Numbered from the stretch's first letter, positions 19,514-28,472 are shown. The stretch is 64,000 nucleotides of DNA from Acidobacteriota bacterium (GCA_003223935.1 QHXQ01000051.1:1-64000), one strand, 5' to 3'. The notes: generated from the letters alone by a model not told the origin. Numbers and translations are program-made.

Positions 19514-21259
19514 ATGAGCGCAGCAGATACACCGATTGACCCTTTGAATCCGGTCATGCCCGACCCGTCGGCGCTGCCGGCCGATTCGCCGGAGTGGCGC
19601 GTCAAGTTTCCGCACGTCAACTACATCAACGCGCACTACGGCATCAAGTCGTGGCTGTTGACGAAAGATCACAAGCGCATCGCGCTGCTCTATCTCGCGT
19701 CGGTCACGGTCTTCTTCGCTTTGGGCGGCGCATACGCCATCGCGATCCGGCTGGAACTGTTGACCCCACCGGGCGACTTCGTCCAAGCGCACACTTATAA
19801 CAAGCTGTTCACGCAGCACGGGATCATCATGATCTTCTTCTTCCTGATCCCTTCGATCCCGGCCGTGCTTGGCAACTTCCTTGTGCCCCTGATGATCGGC
19901 GCGAAGGATTTGGCCTTCCCGCGCATCAACTTGCTCAGTTGGTACATCTACATAGCCGGCGCGCTCTTCACCATCTGGGCGCTCTTGAACGGCGGCATTG
20001 ATACGGGCTGGACGTTCTACGTGCCTTACAGCACTTCATTCTCGAACACTTACGTCGTCGTCGCGGGCCTCGGCATCTTCATCACCGGCTTCTCTTCGAT
20101 CCTGACGGGCCTCAATTTCATCGTCACGATCCACACAATGCGCGCGCCCGGCATGACTTGGTTTCGCCTGCCGCTCTTCATCTGGTCAACTTACGCGACC
20201 AGCCTGATCATGGTCTTGGGCACGCCGGTCATCGCGATTACGATCCTGCTTGTTGCGCTCGAACGACTCGCGCATATCGGCATCTTCGATCCGCGTCTGG
20301 GCGGCGATCCAGTCTTGTTTCAACACATGTTCTGGTTCTACTCGCACCCGGCCGTCTATATCATGGTCTTGCCGAGCATGGGTGTGGTGAGCGAGATCGT
20401 GGCCACGTTCTCGCGCAAGAATATCTTCGGCTATTCGTTCGTCGCGTTTTCCAGTCTGGCGATTGCGATCTTCGGCTTTCTCGTCTGGGGCCATCACATG
20501 TTCACGTCGAGCCAGTCTGTCTATGCCAGCATGATCTTCTCGTTCGTCAGCTTCGCCGTGGCGATTCCCTCGGCCGTCAAAGTCTTCAATTGGACGGCGA
20601 CGCTCTACAAGGGTTCGATCTCATACGACACGCCGATGCTCTACGCCTTGGGCTTCATCGGTCTGTTCACGATGGGCGGTCTCACAGGTCTCTTCCTTGC
20701 TGCGCTCGGCATGGACGTGCACCTGACCGACACCTACTTCATCGTCGCACACTTCCACTACATCATGGTCGGCGGCGCGTTGATGGGCTACATGGGCGGC
20801 TTGCACTATTGGTGGCCGAAGATCACGGGCCGGCTCTACCCGGAAGGCTGGGGCCGCTTCTCTGCGCTGGTCATCTTCGTCGGCTTCAACCTGACGTTCT
20901 TCCCACTCTTTCTTGCGGGCTACATGGGCATGCCGCGCCGCTACCACGCCTACGCGGAAGAGTTTCAAGTCTTGAATGTGATGAGCACGGCGGGCGCTTC
21001 AATTCTCGGCTTCGGCTTGTTGATTCCGGGCATCTATTTTCTCTGGTCTATGCGCTACGGCAAGTTCGCCGCGCCGAACCCTTGGCCCGCCACCGGCCTT
21101 GAGTGGCGCACGCTCTCGCCGCCGCCGACCGAGAACTTTGCCAGTACGCCCATCGTTACTTGGGAGGCTTACGAGTTCCGGCCCATTGAGGAGATGGAAG
21201 TAATCGGGCCGGCCCCCGAACAGTCTTCACGGCCGGTGCCGGGCTTGACGACCACTTGA
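19514..21259 (+). CDS. coxA: Cytochrome c oxidase subunit I (heme-copper oxidase, A2 type)
   Basis: A 581-residue subunit I with at least twelve membrane helices. Motifs include the low-spin heme His in '[11 protein letters not shown]', the CuB His and cross-linked Tyr in '[15 protein letters not shown]', the two CuB His in 'WGHHMFTSS', and the heme ligands in 'HFHYIMVGG'. The 'YSHPAVY' form, with Ser where A1 enzymes carry 'GHPEVY', marks an A2-type oxidase with an altered end of the D proton channel. It reduces oxygen to water and pumps protons across the inner membrane. The gene lies 59 bases after coxB, and coxC follows after 16 bases. Confidence 0.97.
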   Translation: MSAADTPIDPLNPVMPDPSALPADSPEWRVKFPHVNYINAHYGIKSWLLTKDHKRIALLYLASVTVFFALGGAYAIAIRLELLTPPGDFVQAHTYNKLFTQHGIIMIFFFLIPSIPAVLGNFLVPLMIGAKDLAFPRINLLSWYIYIAGALFTIWALLNGGIDTGWTFYVPYSTSFSNTYVVVAGLGIFITGFSSILTGLNFIVTIHTMRAPGMTWFRLPLFIWSTYATSLIMVLGTPVIAITILLVALERLAHIGIFDPRLGGDPVLFQHMFWFYSHPAVYIMVLPSMGVVSEIVATFSRKNIFGYSFVAFSSLAIAIFGFLVWGHHMFTSSQSVYASMIFSFVSFAVAIPSAVKVFNWTATLYKGSISYDTPMLYALGFIGLFTMGGLTGLFLAALGMDVHLTDTYFIVAHFHYIMVGGALMGYMGGLHYWWPKITGRLYPEGWGRFSALVIFVGFNLTFFPLFLAGYMGMPRRYHAYAEEFQVLNVMSTAGASILGFGLLIPGIYFLWSMRYGKFAAPNPWPATGLEWRTLSPPPTENFASTPIVTWEAYEFRPIEEMEVIGPAPEQSSRPVPGLTTT

Positions 21260-21275
21260 AGGAGAAAAGACGGGG

Positions 21276-21977
21276 ATGAGTGCGGCAGACATTCATTTAA
21301 CAGACGCAGAGCAGCACGCCGCGACGGCGCTCCAGCACCACTTCGACAACATGGAGCAGCAGCGCGTGGCCGGCACGCTCGGCATGTGGGTCTTCCTCAT
21401 CACGGAGATCATGTTCTTCGGTGGGTTGTTCACGGCCTACGTGCTCTATCGCACGCTCAACGCGGCCTCGTTCGCCGCCGGCAGCAGCGGCTTGAACGTC
21501 AAGATGGGCGCAGCCAACACGGTCGTCTTGATCTGTAGCAGTCTGACGATGGCGCTCGCCGTCTTCTATGCGCAGACCGGCAGCCGCCGCATGCAGATCA
21601 TTTTCCTGCTCGTGACGTGGGCTTTGGGCGCGACCTTCCTCGTCGTTAAAGGCTTCGAGTACGCAGAGAAGTTCAGAGACAATCACGTCCCTTGGCTAAA
21701 CTTTCAGTGGGAAGGGAAGATGCCGCCGGGCGCGAGCGTGCCCAGCATACGGATGTTCTACTGGATTTATTTCGTCATGACGGGCCTCCATGCGTTTCAC
21801 ATGATCATCGGTCTCGGCATGCTCGGCTTTCTCATCTATTTCGCTTGGCGCGGGCGCTACACGCCGGAGTATCACGCGCCCGTCGAGTTGGGCGGTCTCT
21901 ATTGGCACTTCGTGGACATCGTCTGGATTTTCCTGTTCCCGTTGCTCTACTTGCTGGGCGCAAACCTGACGCACTAA
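21276..21977 (+). CDS. coxC: Cytochrome c oxidase subunit III
   Basis: A 233-residue integral membrane protein of the subunit III family, with about five hydrophobic segments. Signature parts are '[24 protein letters not shown]' near the N-terminus, '[21 protein letters not shown]' in the middle, and '[21 protein letters not shown]' at the C-terminus. It binds subunit I and helps to keep the oxidase active; it carries no metal. 'ggagaa' precedes the ATG. Gene order coxB-coxA-coxC-coxD is the classical one. Confidence 0.96.
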   Translation: MSAADIHLTDAEQHAATALQHHFDNMEQQRVAGTLGMWVFLITEIMFFGGLFTAYVLYRTLNAASFAAGSSGLNVKMGAANTVVLICSSLTMALAVFYAQTGSRRMQIIFLLVTWALGATFLVVKGFEYAEKFRDNHVPWLNFQWEGKMPPGASVPSIRMFYWIYFVMTGLHAFHMIIGLGMLGFLIYFAWRGRYTPEYHAPVELGGLYWHFVDIVWIFLFPLLYLLGANLTH

Positions 21978-21995
21978 AAAGAGGACGCGCTTTTT

Positions 21996-22304
21996 ATGGC
22001 TGAACACATCGTTTCGAGAAAGGTTTACTTCGTCATCTTCGGCGCGTTGATCTTCATGACCGTCGTGACTTACTTCGCCGCGCAGATTCATTTCCAACGC
22101 GAAGCTATCAACACCATCATCGCGCTCGCCATCGCCGTCACCAAAGCGACGCTCGTCATCCTCTACTTCATGCACGTGCGCTACAGCCCGCGCCTAACGT
22201 GGGTCGTCGTCACCGCCGGCTTCTTCTGGCTCGCCATCATGATCGTGCTGACGCTGAGTGACTACCTGACGCGCACGCAGTCAGCCATGCCCGGCATAAA
22301 ATGA
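21996..22304 (+). CDS. coxD: Cytochrome c oxidase subunit IV-like small membrane protein
   Basis: A 102-residue protein with three hydrophobic segments ('VYFVIFGALIFMTVVTYFAA', 'NTIIALAIAVTKATLVILYFMHV', 'LTWVVVTAGFFWLAIMIVLTL'). The 'AITKATLVILYFMHV' part is the hallmark of the prokaryotic subunit IV family. It is a small accessory subunit with no redox centre. It is the last gene of the cluster; an intrinsic terminator follows 30 bases downstream. Confidence 0.93.
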   Translation: MAEHIVSRKVYFVIFGALIFMTVVTYFAAQIHFQREAINTIIALAIAVTKATLVILYFMHVRYSPRLTWVVVTAGFFWLAIMIVLTLSDYLTRTQSAMPGIK

Positions 22305-22333
22305 GCGGCGCGCAACGCAAGCGAAAAATTTTC

Positions 22334-22367
22334 ACGCCCGGCCCAACAGTGTCGGGCGTTCTTTTTT
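22334..22367 (+). terminator. Intrinsic terminator of the act-cox cluster
   Basis: A 7-bp stem 'acgcccg' (22334-22340) and 'cgggcgt' (22353-22359) with a 12-nt loop is followed by 'tcttttttg'. It is well placed to end the long respiratory transcript after coxD. Confidence 0.85.
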
Positions 22368-22526
22368 GAACCTGATTCCGTCCGCCGACGTTTAGCGCAG
22401 AGAGAGAGCCGACACAGACGCACATGACCCGATGCCGCTTCAGTTTGTGCAAACGAGCGGGGCGCAGCTACAATCGAGCGCGCGGCGATTCTTCCCCTTT
22501 AACGATCACTTCAACGGCGGTGAACT

Positions 22527-23696
22527 ATGGCTGAGCGATGTAAAAATTGCGGCGCGGAGTTGTTTGCGGGGCAACAGTTCTGTCGTCAATGCGGCGCGCG
22601 CACCGGACTGCTCACGCACGACGATGCGGCCACACAGATGCTGCCCGGTCAGCAACCGAACGCACCCGCCGCGACTGTGCCACTCGCAGGCGAGCGCGGC
22701 ACCGATCCGAACTTCTACGCGCGCCCGACCGCAGCCTATCAACCGCAACAAGTCACGCCGCTTGCGCCCGTCGCGCAGCCCCCGCGTCGGCGCGGCTCGC
22801 TCGGTTGGGCGCTCGCCGTCGTCCTCATCTGCGCCATCGGCGCAGTCTCGGTGGTCGGCTTCTACATCCTCCAGAGCGCGCGTCAAGCGGCCCGCATCGT
22901 GCGCATCAGACAGCCTGCTATGCCTGCACCACCGGCGATGCCAAATATCCCTGTGCCGCCGAATGTGGCCGTGAACGCGGATGCCGAGACGCTCGATGAA
23001 GACGGCGCGGACGTATCGGACGACAAGACCATCATCACCAAGACCTTTCCGCTCGCGCTCGATGCGGGCCAGTTCGAGTTGAGCAATCTGAACGGCGATG
23101 TGCGCATTGAAGGTTGGGACGAGCCGCAGGCGGAAGTGAAGGTAACGAAACACGGCGGCACGCCGGAAGAACGCGAGGATGTCGAGATCAAGGTCATGCG
23201 GACGGGCAACCACTTGGCGCTGCAAACCGCGCCGCACAACTCAGGCCAGATCAAAGACGTACTCTATGAGGTAAAACTGCCGCGTCGTCTGACGCACGTC
23301 GCCCTCCACACCACGAACGGCGACGTGAAACTCGCGGGCGTCCACGCCAACATCGAGGTTGCCACGCAGCACGGCGACATCAAACTGGCGGATGTCGGCG
23401 GCGCGATCACAACCAACTCACTGGCCGGCGACACGAAGGTCGCGCTCGCAGACGCGGGCCTTGATGCGCCGCAGAACTTCAACACGGTGAACGGCGACAT
23501 CGAAATCAAACTCGGCGGCACAACCGACGCACAGGTCAAAGCCGAGACCTTAGCCGGCGAGATTAAGCCGGACGATGCGCTCGGTCTCAAAGTCGAGAAG
23601 CAGATGGTCGGTCAACACCTCGCCGGTCAACTTGGACGCGGCGGCCCGCCCCTCATCATCAAGACCGTCCACGGCGACATCAAGATCAGAAAGTAA
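22527..23696 (+). CDS. Zinc-ribbon, single-TM protein with DUF4097 beta-helix domain
   Basis: A 389-residue protein. The N-terminus has a zinc ribbon with two CxxC pairs ('CKNCGAELFAGQQFCRQCG'). A membrane segment follows at ~92-115 ('LGWALAVVLICAIGAVSVVGFYIL'), preceded by a Pro-rich linker. From about residue 175 onward, repeats such as 'FELSNLNGDVRIEGW', 'ALHTTNGDVKLAGV' and 'FNTVNGDIEIKL' show a DUF4097-type right-handed beta-helix. The ribbon is therefore cytoplasmic and the helix outside the membrane. DUF4097 proteins are sometimes linked to envelope stress or adhesion, but the molecular role is unknown. A hairpin at 23697-23805 follows the stop codon. Confidence 0.85.
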   Translation: MAERCKNCGAELFAGQQFCRQCGARTGLLTHDDAATQMLPGQQPNAPAATVPLAGERGTDPNFYARPTAAYQPQQVTPLAPVAQPPRRRGSLGWALAVVLICAIGAVSVVGFYILQSARQAARIVRIRQPAMPAPPAMPNIPVPPNVAVNADAETLDEDGADVSDDKTIITKTFPLALDAGQFELSNLNGDVRIEGWDEPQAEVKVTKHGGTPEEREDVEIKVMRTGNHLALQTAPHNSGQIKDVLYEVKLPRRLTHVALHTTNGDVKLAGVHANIEVATQHGDIKLADVGGAITTNSLAGDTKVALADAGLDAPQNFNTVNGDIEIKLGGTTDAQVKAETLAGEIKPDDALGLKVEKQMVGQHLAGQLGRGGPPLIIKTVHGDIKIRK

Positions 23697-23805
23697 GAAA
23701 GCAGTAGGCAGATAAAAGAAGGCCGCTGGTTGATTCGTCCCTTGTCAGATCACGAGGTACGTGCAACCAGCGGCCTTGCTGCTTGTCCTTTGCTGCCTTC
23801 TGCCT
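23697..23805. repeat. Nested hairpin with heptamer-type outer arms
   Basis: The inner stem 'aaggccgctggttg' (23719-23732) pairs perfectly with 23764-23777. The outer arms are gcagtag/ctgcctt words ('gcagtaggcaga' at 23701; 'tgctgccttctgcct' at about 23791). The outer words belong to the same family as the repeats in actE and sco. It directly follows the DUF4097 gene stop and may act as a terminator. Confidence 0.75.
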
Positions 23806-23955
23806 ATGTTCTCCCGTGTGGCGGCTTTGTCTGGGGCGCAGAATTGCCACATAAAAATCTTGACGTGCGACCGAAAAAAGCTTAATTTTCGTGCGCCTTC
23901 AAATACAATTGCGCTGGCACAAGCTTTGCCGTCTGCGCAAGGTGCGTAGGTGATA

Positions 23956-24011
23956 AGCGGGAGAGCGGGCCGGCCAACGTTCTTAAGATCAGGCGGGCCG
24001 TCTCTCCCGCT
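23956..24011 (+). promoter_or_regulatory. Hairpin in the leader of the His/Arg-repeat gene
   Basis: 'agcgggagag' (23956-23965) pairs perfectly with 'ctctcccgct' (24002-24011), with further GC-rich pairing inside. It lies 76 bases before the GTG start at 24087 and could be a leader structure or a terminator of upstream transcription; there is no T-run. Confidence 0.45.
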
Positions 24012-24086
24012 CATTGGAGCAGCAGTTTTACCCAACCCAAGCGGCCGCCCAGAGCCGCACTGATTAAACCAAAGGAGAAGGCCACA

Positions 24087-24281
24087 GTGAGAAAAGTAAT
24101 CAGCTTAGTGCTCGCGCTCGTGTTCATGCTCAGCTTAGGCAGTCTAGCATTCGCGCAGAACACAAACAGCACTGCCCCAGCCGCGTCCATGGGACATCAC
24201 CGGCGACATCATCGTCGCCATCACCGTCGGCATCATCGTCGCCATCGTCGCGCGCGGACTGGCGGCAACACTAACAGGTAA
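24087..24281 (+). CDS. Small secreted His/Arg-repeat protein
   Basis: A 64-residue protein starting with GTG, with 'aaaggag' 9 bases upstream. The first ~23 residues are a clean signal peptide ('MRKVISLVLALVFMLSLGSLAFA'). The mature part is ~40 residues with four HHRR units in a row followed by an HRR and a basic tail ('ARTGGNTNR'). His-rich short peptides can bind zinc, copper or nickel, and the Arg charge could favour binding to polyanions; both are inference. The repeat has a 12-base period at the DNA level. It ends with a strong hairpin at 24397-24436. Confidence 0.75.
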   Translation: MRKVISLVLALVFMLSLGSLAFAQNTNSTAPAASMGHHRRHHRRHHRRHHRRHRRARTGGNTNR

Positions 24282-24396
24282 CCGTCAAGGCTGACGGCGC
24301 GGGCGGCGGCGGCACGTGCGTCTGTCGGCCGCGCCCGTCGGTTGGAGACCCGAACGCAGTCGCCGGCTCCGCAAAGGTCGGCACGCGCCACACAGT

Positions 24397-24436
24397 AGAA
24401 GGGTGGGACGATCTGAGGAGGCCGTCCCACCCTTCT
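24397..24436 (+). terminator. Hairpin terminator after the His/Arg-repeat gene
   Basis: A perfect 14-bp stem ('agaagggtgggacg' with its complement at 24423-24436) and a 12-nt loop, followed by the moderately T-rich 'gttgtttgat'. It lies 116 bases after the small gene's stop codon. Confidence 0.7.
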
Positions 24437-24439
24437 GTT

Positions 24440-24550
24440 GTTTGATATTGGTTATTGGTTATTTGCCTCTGCTTGGCAAGGCTATAGACACAGGCGCGGG
24501 CCGTTTAACTGAGGAACAAATATCCAAAACCCAATATCCAATATCCAATC
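24440..24550. repeat. Heptamer-type inverted repeat (attggtt/ccaatat family)
   Basis: The left part reads as 7-base words ('gatattggttattggttat'). The right part (about 24523-24550) reads 'ccaatatccaatatccaatc', its imperfect reverse complement. It ends directly at the stop codon of the small minus-strand ORF at 24551, so it could terminate that gene. Confidence 0.65.
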
Positions 24551-24685
24551 TTAGCTTTTCGAGGTTGGCGCGCGCCGCTTCTCGGCGTATTGCCGCTCAA
24601 GCACGCGCGGATCGCCCCGATGCTCCAACGCCAGCACGAGAATGACGATGGCTACGGCCAGCAGGAACATCAAGACGAAATACAC
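24551..24685 (-). CDS. Small 44-aa membrane protein (not in ORF track)
   Basis: On the minus strand a GTG at 24685 is preceded by 'AAGGAG' at 6-base spacing and opens a 44-codon frame ending at 24551. The product would be one hydrophobic helix ('YFVLMFLLAVAIVILVLAL') followed by a charged tail ('EHRGDPRVLERQYAEKRR'). The layout (helix first, then a charged cytoplasmic tail) and the exact ribosome binding site argue for a real small membrane protein, although I know no family. It runs opposite to the histidine kinase gene at 24924, and the two upstream regions are separated by the 30-bp palindrome at 24839. Confidence 0.6.
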   Translation of the reverse strand: MYFVLMFLLAVAIVILVLALEHRGDPRVLERQYAEKRRAPTSKS

Positions 24686-24838
24686 GACGCACTCCTTCCA
24701 CGCACGGCCCACCGTGCGTTATGCTCTCAATGGGAGCAAACCTTATGCCGTCCCGAACAACGCCCGTTTTCCGCGCGGTCACAAACTTGCACCCTGTGGC
24801 AGATCGGTCGCACACGACCACAACGCCACAGATAAAGG

Positions 24839-24911
24839 ATGAATGCGGAATGATGAATGATGAATCAAGAACAACCGCTTGTTGATTCATCATTCATCAT
24901 TCCGCATTCAT
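24839..24911. repeat. Perfect 30-bp inverted repeat (atgaatg family)
   Basis: Arms 24839-24868 and 24882-24911 are perfect reverse complements around a 13-nt loop. The arms contain 'gaatgatgaatgatgaatc'-type words. It ends 12 bases before the ATG of the histidine kinase, so it would occupy the ribosome binding region in mRNA. It shares its words with the repeat at 8462-8521. Confidence 0.9.
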
Positions 24912-24923
24912 CATTAACTTCTG

Positions 24924-26534
24924 ATGCGGCCACTAAAATTGCATACGAAGACGACGCTGTTGGCTTCGGCGATCACGGTCGCCGTGCTGGCGGTGGCGCT
25001 CGCCTACACGACGACGCGCGTCGCAGAGATCGTGCGCGACGAACAGAAAGCGCGCGCCGAGTTGCAGGCGCTCAGTTTCGCCGAACAGATCGGCGCGATG
25101 CCTGAGCCGCTCGACCCGCAGGCGCTCGCGCAGGCGGCGGCGCTCGTACGCGGCGCGCGTCCCGACGTGGTGGCCGTGCGCGTCTGGAAGCGCGTCGGCG
25201 GCGTCTATCTGCCGACTGCGGCGGCAGGCGACGCAGGCCCCGCAGACATCCCGGACGACACGAAGGCGGCGCTGCGAAGTGGACTGGCTTCGCACACCGC
25301 GAGCGCGCGACCTGCGGGCGCACGCGCTTCCGTCTATCGCGTCTTCGTGCCGATCAAGGAAGGCGACCGTTTGAGCGGCGCGGTCGAACTGGTCGAACAA
25401 CTCGAAGACGCACCGACGATTGCGCGCAGCTACGAACGCACGGCCGCGTTGATGGCCCTCGTCGCCGTCGTGCTCATCACGCTCGGCACCTATCTGCTGT
25501 TTCGCCAACTCGTCTATCGCCCGGTCGAGCGTCTGCTCGGCGCGATGGCGCGCGCCGAAGGCGGCGACCTGTCAGCCCATGCGCCCGCGCGCGCGCCCGA
25601 CGAGTTGGGGCTGCTCTCGCGCAGCTTCAATCGCATGATCGCGCGCCTGCGGACGATGACCGAAGAACGCGAGGCGCAGCGACTCGTCTTGCAAGAGCGC
25701 GTGCAGGAGGCGACCGCAGAGTTGCAGCAGCGTTACGAGCAGCTTGAAGAGCAGAAGCAGGAGCTTGAAGAGAAGAACCTTGAGTTGTTGCGCATGCGCC
25801 AGATGTCGAGCCAACTCGAACGACTCGCCGCCGCCGGCCAGACCGCCGCGCAGTTTGCGCACGAAGTCGGCACGCCGCTCAATCTGATTAGCGGGCACGT
25901 GCAACTCCTGAGCGCACAACTTGGCGCAGACGAGCGCGCCGGCAAACGCTTGAACACGATCAGCGCGCAGATCGAACGCATCGAACGGATCGTGCTCAGC
26001 ATGCTCGACCGCACGCGCCCCGAAGCGGTCGCGCTCGCGCCGCTCGATCTGAACGCGCTCTTGGGTCGCATCTTCGACACGGTCGCGCCCGCGCTCGATG
26101 CGCGCCGTGTCCGGCTGCAAACCGAGTTGACCGAGCCGCTGCCCGCCGTCGCAGGCGACGCGGATCGCTTGCAGCAAGTCTTCATCAATCTAATCAACAA
26201 CGCGCTCGATGCGATGCCCGACGGCGGCGACCTGCGCGTCCGCACGAGCAGGGAAGCCGCACAGGTCTGCGTCGAGTTCACCGACACAGGCAGCGGCATG
26301 AGCGATGAAGTGCGCGCGCACATCTTCGATCCGCTCTACACGACGAAGGCGCGCGGGCGCGGCACTGGCTTGGGTCTCTTCGTCGTGCGCCAAGTCTTGC
26401 GCGAACACGGCGGCGAGATCGAAGTTGAGAGCGAACGCGGGCACGGCTCAACGTTTCGCCTGCGCTTCCCGGCTGGCGAGATGGCTGTGAGCGAGGCTGA
26501 GCGCGCGGCTGTGGATATGCGGGCGGGCAGTTAA
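24924..26534 (+). CDS. Membrane sensor histidine kinase
   Basis: A 536-residue kinase with the usual order: first membrane helix ('LLASAITVAVLAVALAYTT', ~residues 11-30), an extracytoplasmic domain of ~140 residues, second helix ('ALMALVAVVLITLGTYLLF'), HAMP, a coiled coil ('LEEQKQELEEKNLELL'), HisKA with the phospho-His in 'FAHEVGTPLNLISG', and a HATPase domain with 'INNALDAMPDGG', 'DTGSGM' and 'GTGLGLFVVRQVL'. It lies 30 bases before an NtrC-type response regulator, so the two almost surely form a pair (AtoS/NtrB-like class). No ribosome binding site is clear, and a 30-bp palindrome ends 12 bases before the ATG. The signal sensed is unknown. Confidence 0.92.
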   Translation: MRPLKLHTKTTLLASAITVAVLAVALAYTTTRVAEIVRDEQKARAELQALSFAEQIGAMPEPLDPQALAQAAALVRGARPDVVAVRVWKRVGGVYLPTAAAGDAGPADIPDDTKAALRSGLASHTASARPAGARASVYRVFVPIKEGDRLSGAVELVEQLEDAPTIARSYERTAALMALVAVVLITLGTYLLFRQLVYRPVERLLGAMARAEGGDLSAHAPARAPDELGLLSRSFNRMIARLRTMTEEREAQRLVLQERVQEATAELQQRYEQLEEQKQELEEKNLELLRMRQMSSQLERLAAAGQTAAQFAHEVGTPLNLISGHVQLLSAQLGADERAGKRLNTISAQIERIERIVLSMLDRTRPEAVALAPLDLNALLGRIFDTVAPALDARRVRLQTELTEPLPAVAGDADRLQQVFINLINNALDAMPDGGDLRVRTSREAAQVCVEFTDTGSGMSDEVRAHIFDPLYTTKARGRGTGLGLFVVRQVLREHGGEIEVESERGHGSTFRLRFPAGEMAVSEAERAAVDMRAGS

Positions 26535-26564
26535 TCTCTTTTTCTAAGGCATCATAAAACTTCG

Positions 26565-27941
26565 ATGAAACGCATTCTTGTGGTTGACGACGACCGCGCC
26601 TCGTGCGAGTTGCTGCGCGAAATCTTCGCCGATCAAGGTTGGACGACGGAGACGGCGCAGACGCCGGAGCGTGCGTTGGCGCTCGCCAGCGCGACGCAGT
26701 TCGATCTGGTTGTCAGCGACGTGAACCTCGAAGCCGAGCAGACGGGTCTCGATCTGTTGCGCGTTTTGCGCGAGCGCTGTCCGGTCATCCTTGTGACCGG
26801 CTTCGGCACGCTCAGCGCGGCGGTCGAAGCGGCGCGCGAGGGCGCTTGGGATTTCATCTCGAAGCCGTTCAAGGTTGAAGAGGTGATCGCCACGGCGCGG
26901 CGCGCGATGGAGGCGCACGAAGCGAGCGGCGCAGACGCGAGCGCGCCCGCCGAACTCACAGCGCGCTACGAAGAGTCGGGGCTGACGGGGCGCGCGCCCG
27001 CGATGATCGAACTCTACAAAGAGATCGCGCGCGTCGCGCCGTCGCGCTCGACCGTGCTGGTCGTCGGCGAGTCGGGCACGGGCAAGGAATTGGTCGCGCG
27101 GGCAATTCACAAACACAGCACGCGCGCCGACAGTCCGTTCGTGCCGGTCAACTGCGGCGCGCTCACAGAGACGCTGCTTGAAGCCGAACTGTTCGGGCAT
27201 GTGCGCGGCTCGTTCACCGGCGCGCATGCGGATCGCAAAGGGCTGTGGGAAGAAGCCGAAGGCGGCACGCTCTTCCTAGACGAGATCGGCGAGACCAGTC
27301 CCGCGATGCAAGTGAAACTTTTGCGCGCGCTGCAAGAGGGCGAGATTCGCCGCGTCGGCGCGACGCGCACGATCAGTGTGGACGCGCGCGTCGTCGCTGC
27401 GACCAATCGCGATCTCGAAAAAGATGTCAAGACCGGCAAGTTCCGCGAAGATTTGTTCTATCGGCTGAGCGTCGTCACGCTTTATGTGCCGCCGTTGCGC
27501 GAGCGACGCGGCGACATTCCGCTCCTTGCCGAGCGTTTCCTGCGCGCGGCCGCCACGAGCGCCGGTCGAACTTTGCGCTTCGCGCAAGGGACGCTCGCCG
27601 TGCTCGCCGCTTATGACTGGCCGGGCAACGTGCGCGAACTCGAATCGGCGATTGAGTACGCGGCGCTGCACGCACGCGGCACTGAGGTCGCGCCCGAAGA
27701 TTTGCCGGCCAAGCTGCAAACCTTCGAGGCGCGCGCACGCGCCGCCGCCGGCCCATCATCTTTGACTACGCTCTACGCCGACCTGCCTCCGCTCGACGAA
27801 CTAGAGCGCCGCTATCTGCTCTACGTCCTCGAACAAGTTCACGGCAACCGCACACGCGCCGCCGAAGTCCTCAAGATAGATCGCCGCACACTCTACCGCA
27901 TGGCCGAACGGTTCGGCGTGCAACTGGATAGTGAGCAGTAA
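26565..27941 (+). CDS. NtrC-family sigma54-dependent response regulator
   Basis: A 458-residue regulator: receiver domain (1-120, phospho-Asp in 'DLVVSDVNLE'), AAA+ domain (~145-380) with Walker A 'GESGTGKELVARAIH', sigma54-contact loop 'GSFTGA' (GAFTGA is more usual), Walker B 'GGTLFLDEIGE', and a C-terminal Fis-type helix-turn-helix ('NRTRAAEVLKIDRRTLYRMAERFG'). It activates sigma54 promoters when phosphorylated by the kinase encoded upstream. Target genes are not evident; no -24/-12 element was found that I would trust. The last residues (SEQ) and the stop codon fall in a heptamer-type repeat. Confidence 0.94.
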   Translation: MKRILVVDDDRASCELLREIFADQGWTTETAQTPERALALASATQFDLVVSDVNLEAEQTGLDLLRVLRERCPVILVTGFGTLSAAVEAAREGAWDFISKPFKVEEVIATARRAMEAHEASGADASAPAELTARYEESGLTGRAPAMIELYKEIARVAPSRSTVLVVGESGTGKELVARAIHKHSTRADSPFVPVNCGALTETLLEAELFGHVRGSFTGAHADRKGLWEEAEGGTLFLDEIGETSPAMQVKLLRALQEGEIRRVGATRTISVDARVVAATNRDLEKDVKTGKFREDLFYRLSVVTLYVPPLRERRGDIPLLAERFLRAAATSAGRTLRFAQGTLAVLAAYDWPGNVRELESAIEYAALHARGTEVAPEDLPAKLQTFEARARAAAGPSSLTTLYADLPPLDELERRYLLYVLEQVHGNRTRAAEVLKIDRRTLYRMAERFGVQLDSEQ

Positions 27942-27980
27942 GCAGTGAGCAGCAAGAACAGTTTGTCACTGCTTACTGCT
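27934..27980. repeat. Heptamer-type inverted repeat between convergent genes
   Basis: 'agcagtaagcagtga' (27934-27948) pairs perfectly with 27966-27980 across a 17-nt loop. The left arm includes the stop codon of the sigma54 regulator, and the right arm lies just before the end of the minus-strand lipoprotein gene. It may serve as a two-sided terminator. Confidence 0.85.
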
Positions 27981-27989
27981 TACCATCTG

Positions 27990-28472
27990 TCACAGTTTGC
28001 TATCTTCCGCGCCGTGGAGTGTGTCTAGTTTCTTGTTGAGCGTGTTGAGATCGCGGATGGCGTCAGGGAAGGCGCTGCGTTTGATGGTCTGCTCGGCGGC
28101 GTTGAGATCGCGGATGGCTGAACGCAGCGCGTCGCGGACTGGCTCGTCGTGGGGTTTGTCATGCAGCGCCCGCGCGAGCGCGGCTTCGGCTTGATCGAGC
28201 GCGCGGAGCGCGGCCGTCGTGTTGCGCGCAGTCGTCGTGCCGCGCCGTTTGCTCAGACTGGTGATCGCTTCGGCGATGCGGTCGCCGGCCGTCTCGATGT
28301 CTGCGTCGCGCGTCGGGAGTTGCGGCGTGAGCGCGACCGTCTGCGCTTTGGCTGGCAAGGCTGATAGCTGACCCGCATCGAGCGTAACTCTCTCTTCAAC
28401 CGGAGTTGAGCCGCAGGCAGAGAAGGCCAAGCAGGCGAGCAGCAGCAAGCCCAGACGCAAACCCTTACGCAC
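27990..28472 (-). CDS. Putative lipoprotein with helical repeats
   Basis: A protein of about 160 residues if started at the GTG at 28472, or up to 203 at the track start (28601). The shorter form gives a proper lipoprotein signal: 'VRKGLRLGLLLLACLAFSACGS', with Cys after 'FSA'. The mature part is predicted helical, with Ala-rich segments such as 'NTTAALRALDQAEAALARAL' and 'ALRSAIRDLNAAEQTIKRSA', in the style of small periplasmic TPR-like or coiled-coil lipoproteins. I do not recognise the family. It is convergent to the sigma54 regulator. The start is uncertain because the best upstream 'gaggagg' is rather far from the GTG. Confidence 0.65.
   Translation of the reverse strand: MRKGLRLGLLLLACLAFSACGSTPVEERVTLDAGQLSALPAKAQTVALTPQLPTRDADIETAGDRIAEAITSLSKRRGTTTARNTTAALRALDQAEAALARALHDKPHDEPVRDALRSAIRDLNAAEQTIKRSAFPDAIRDLNTLNKKLDTLHGAEDSKL

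Noticed and set aside
20158-21102. 314-codon plus-strand ORF in another frame
   Set aside because: Frame-shifted shadow of coxA, Arg- and Leu-rich with no domain.
24189-24262. CRISPR-like short regular repeats
   Set aside because: The 12-base repeats are continuous, with no spacers, and encode HHRR in frame within a small gene.
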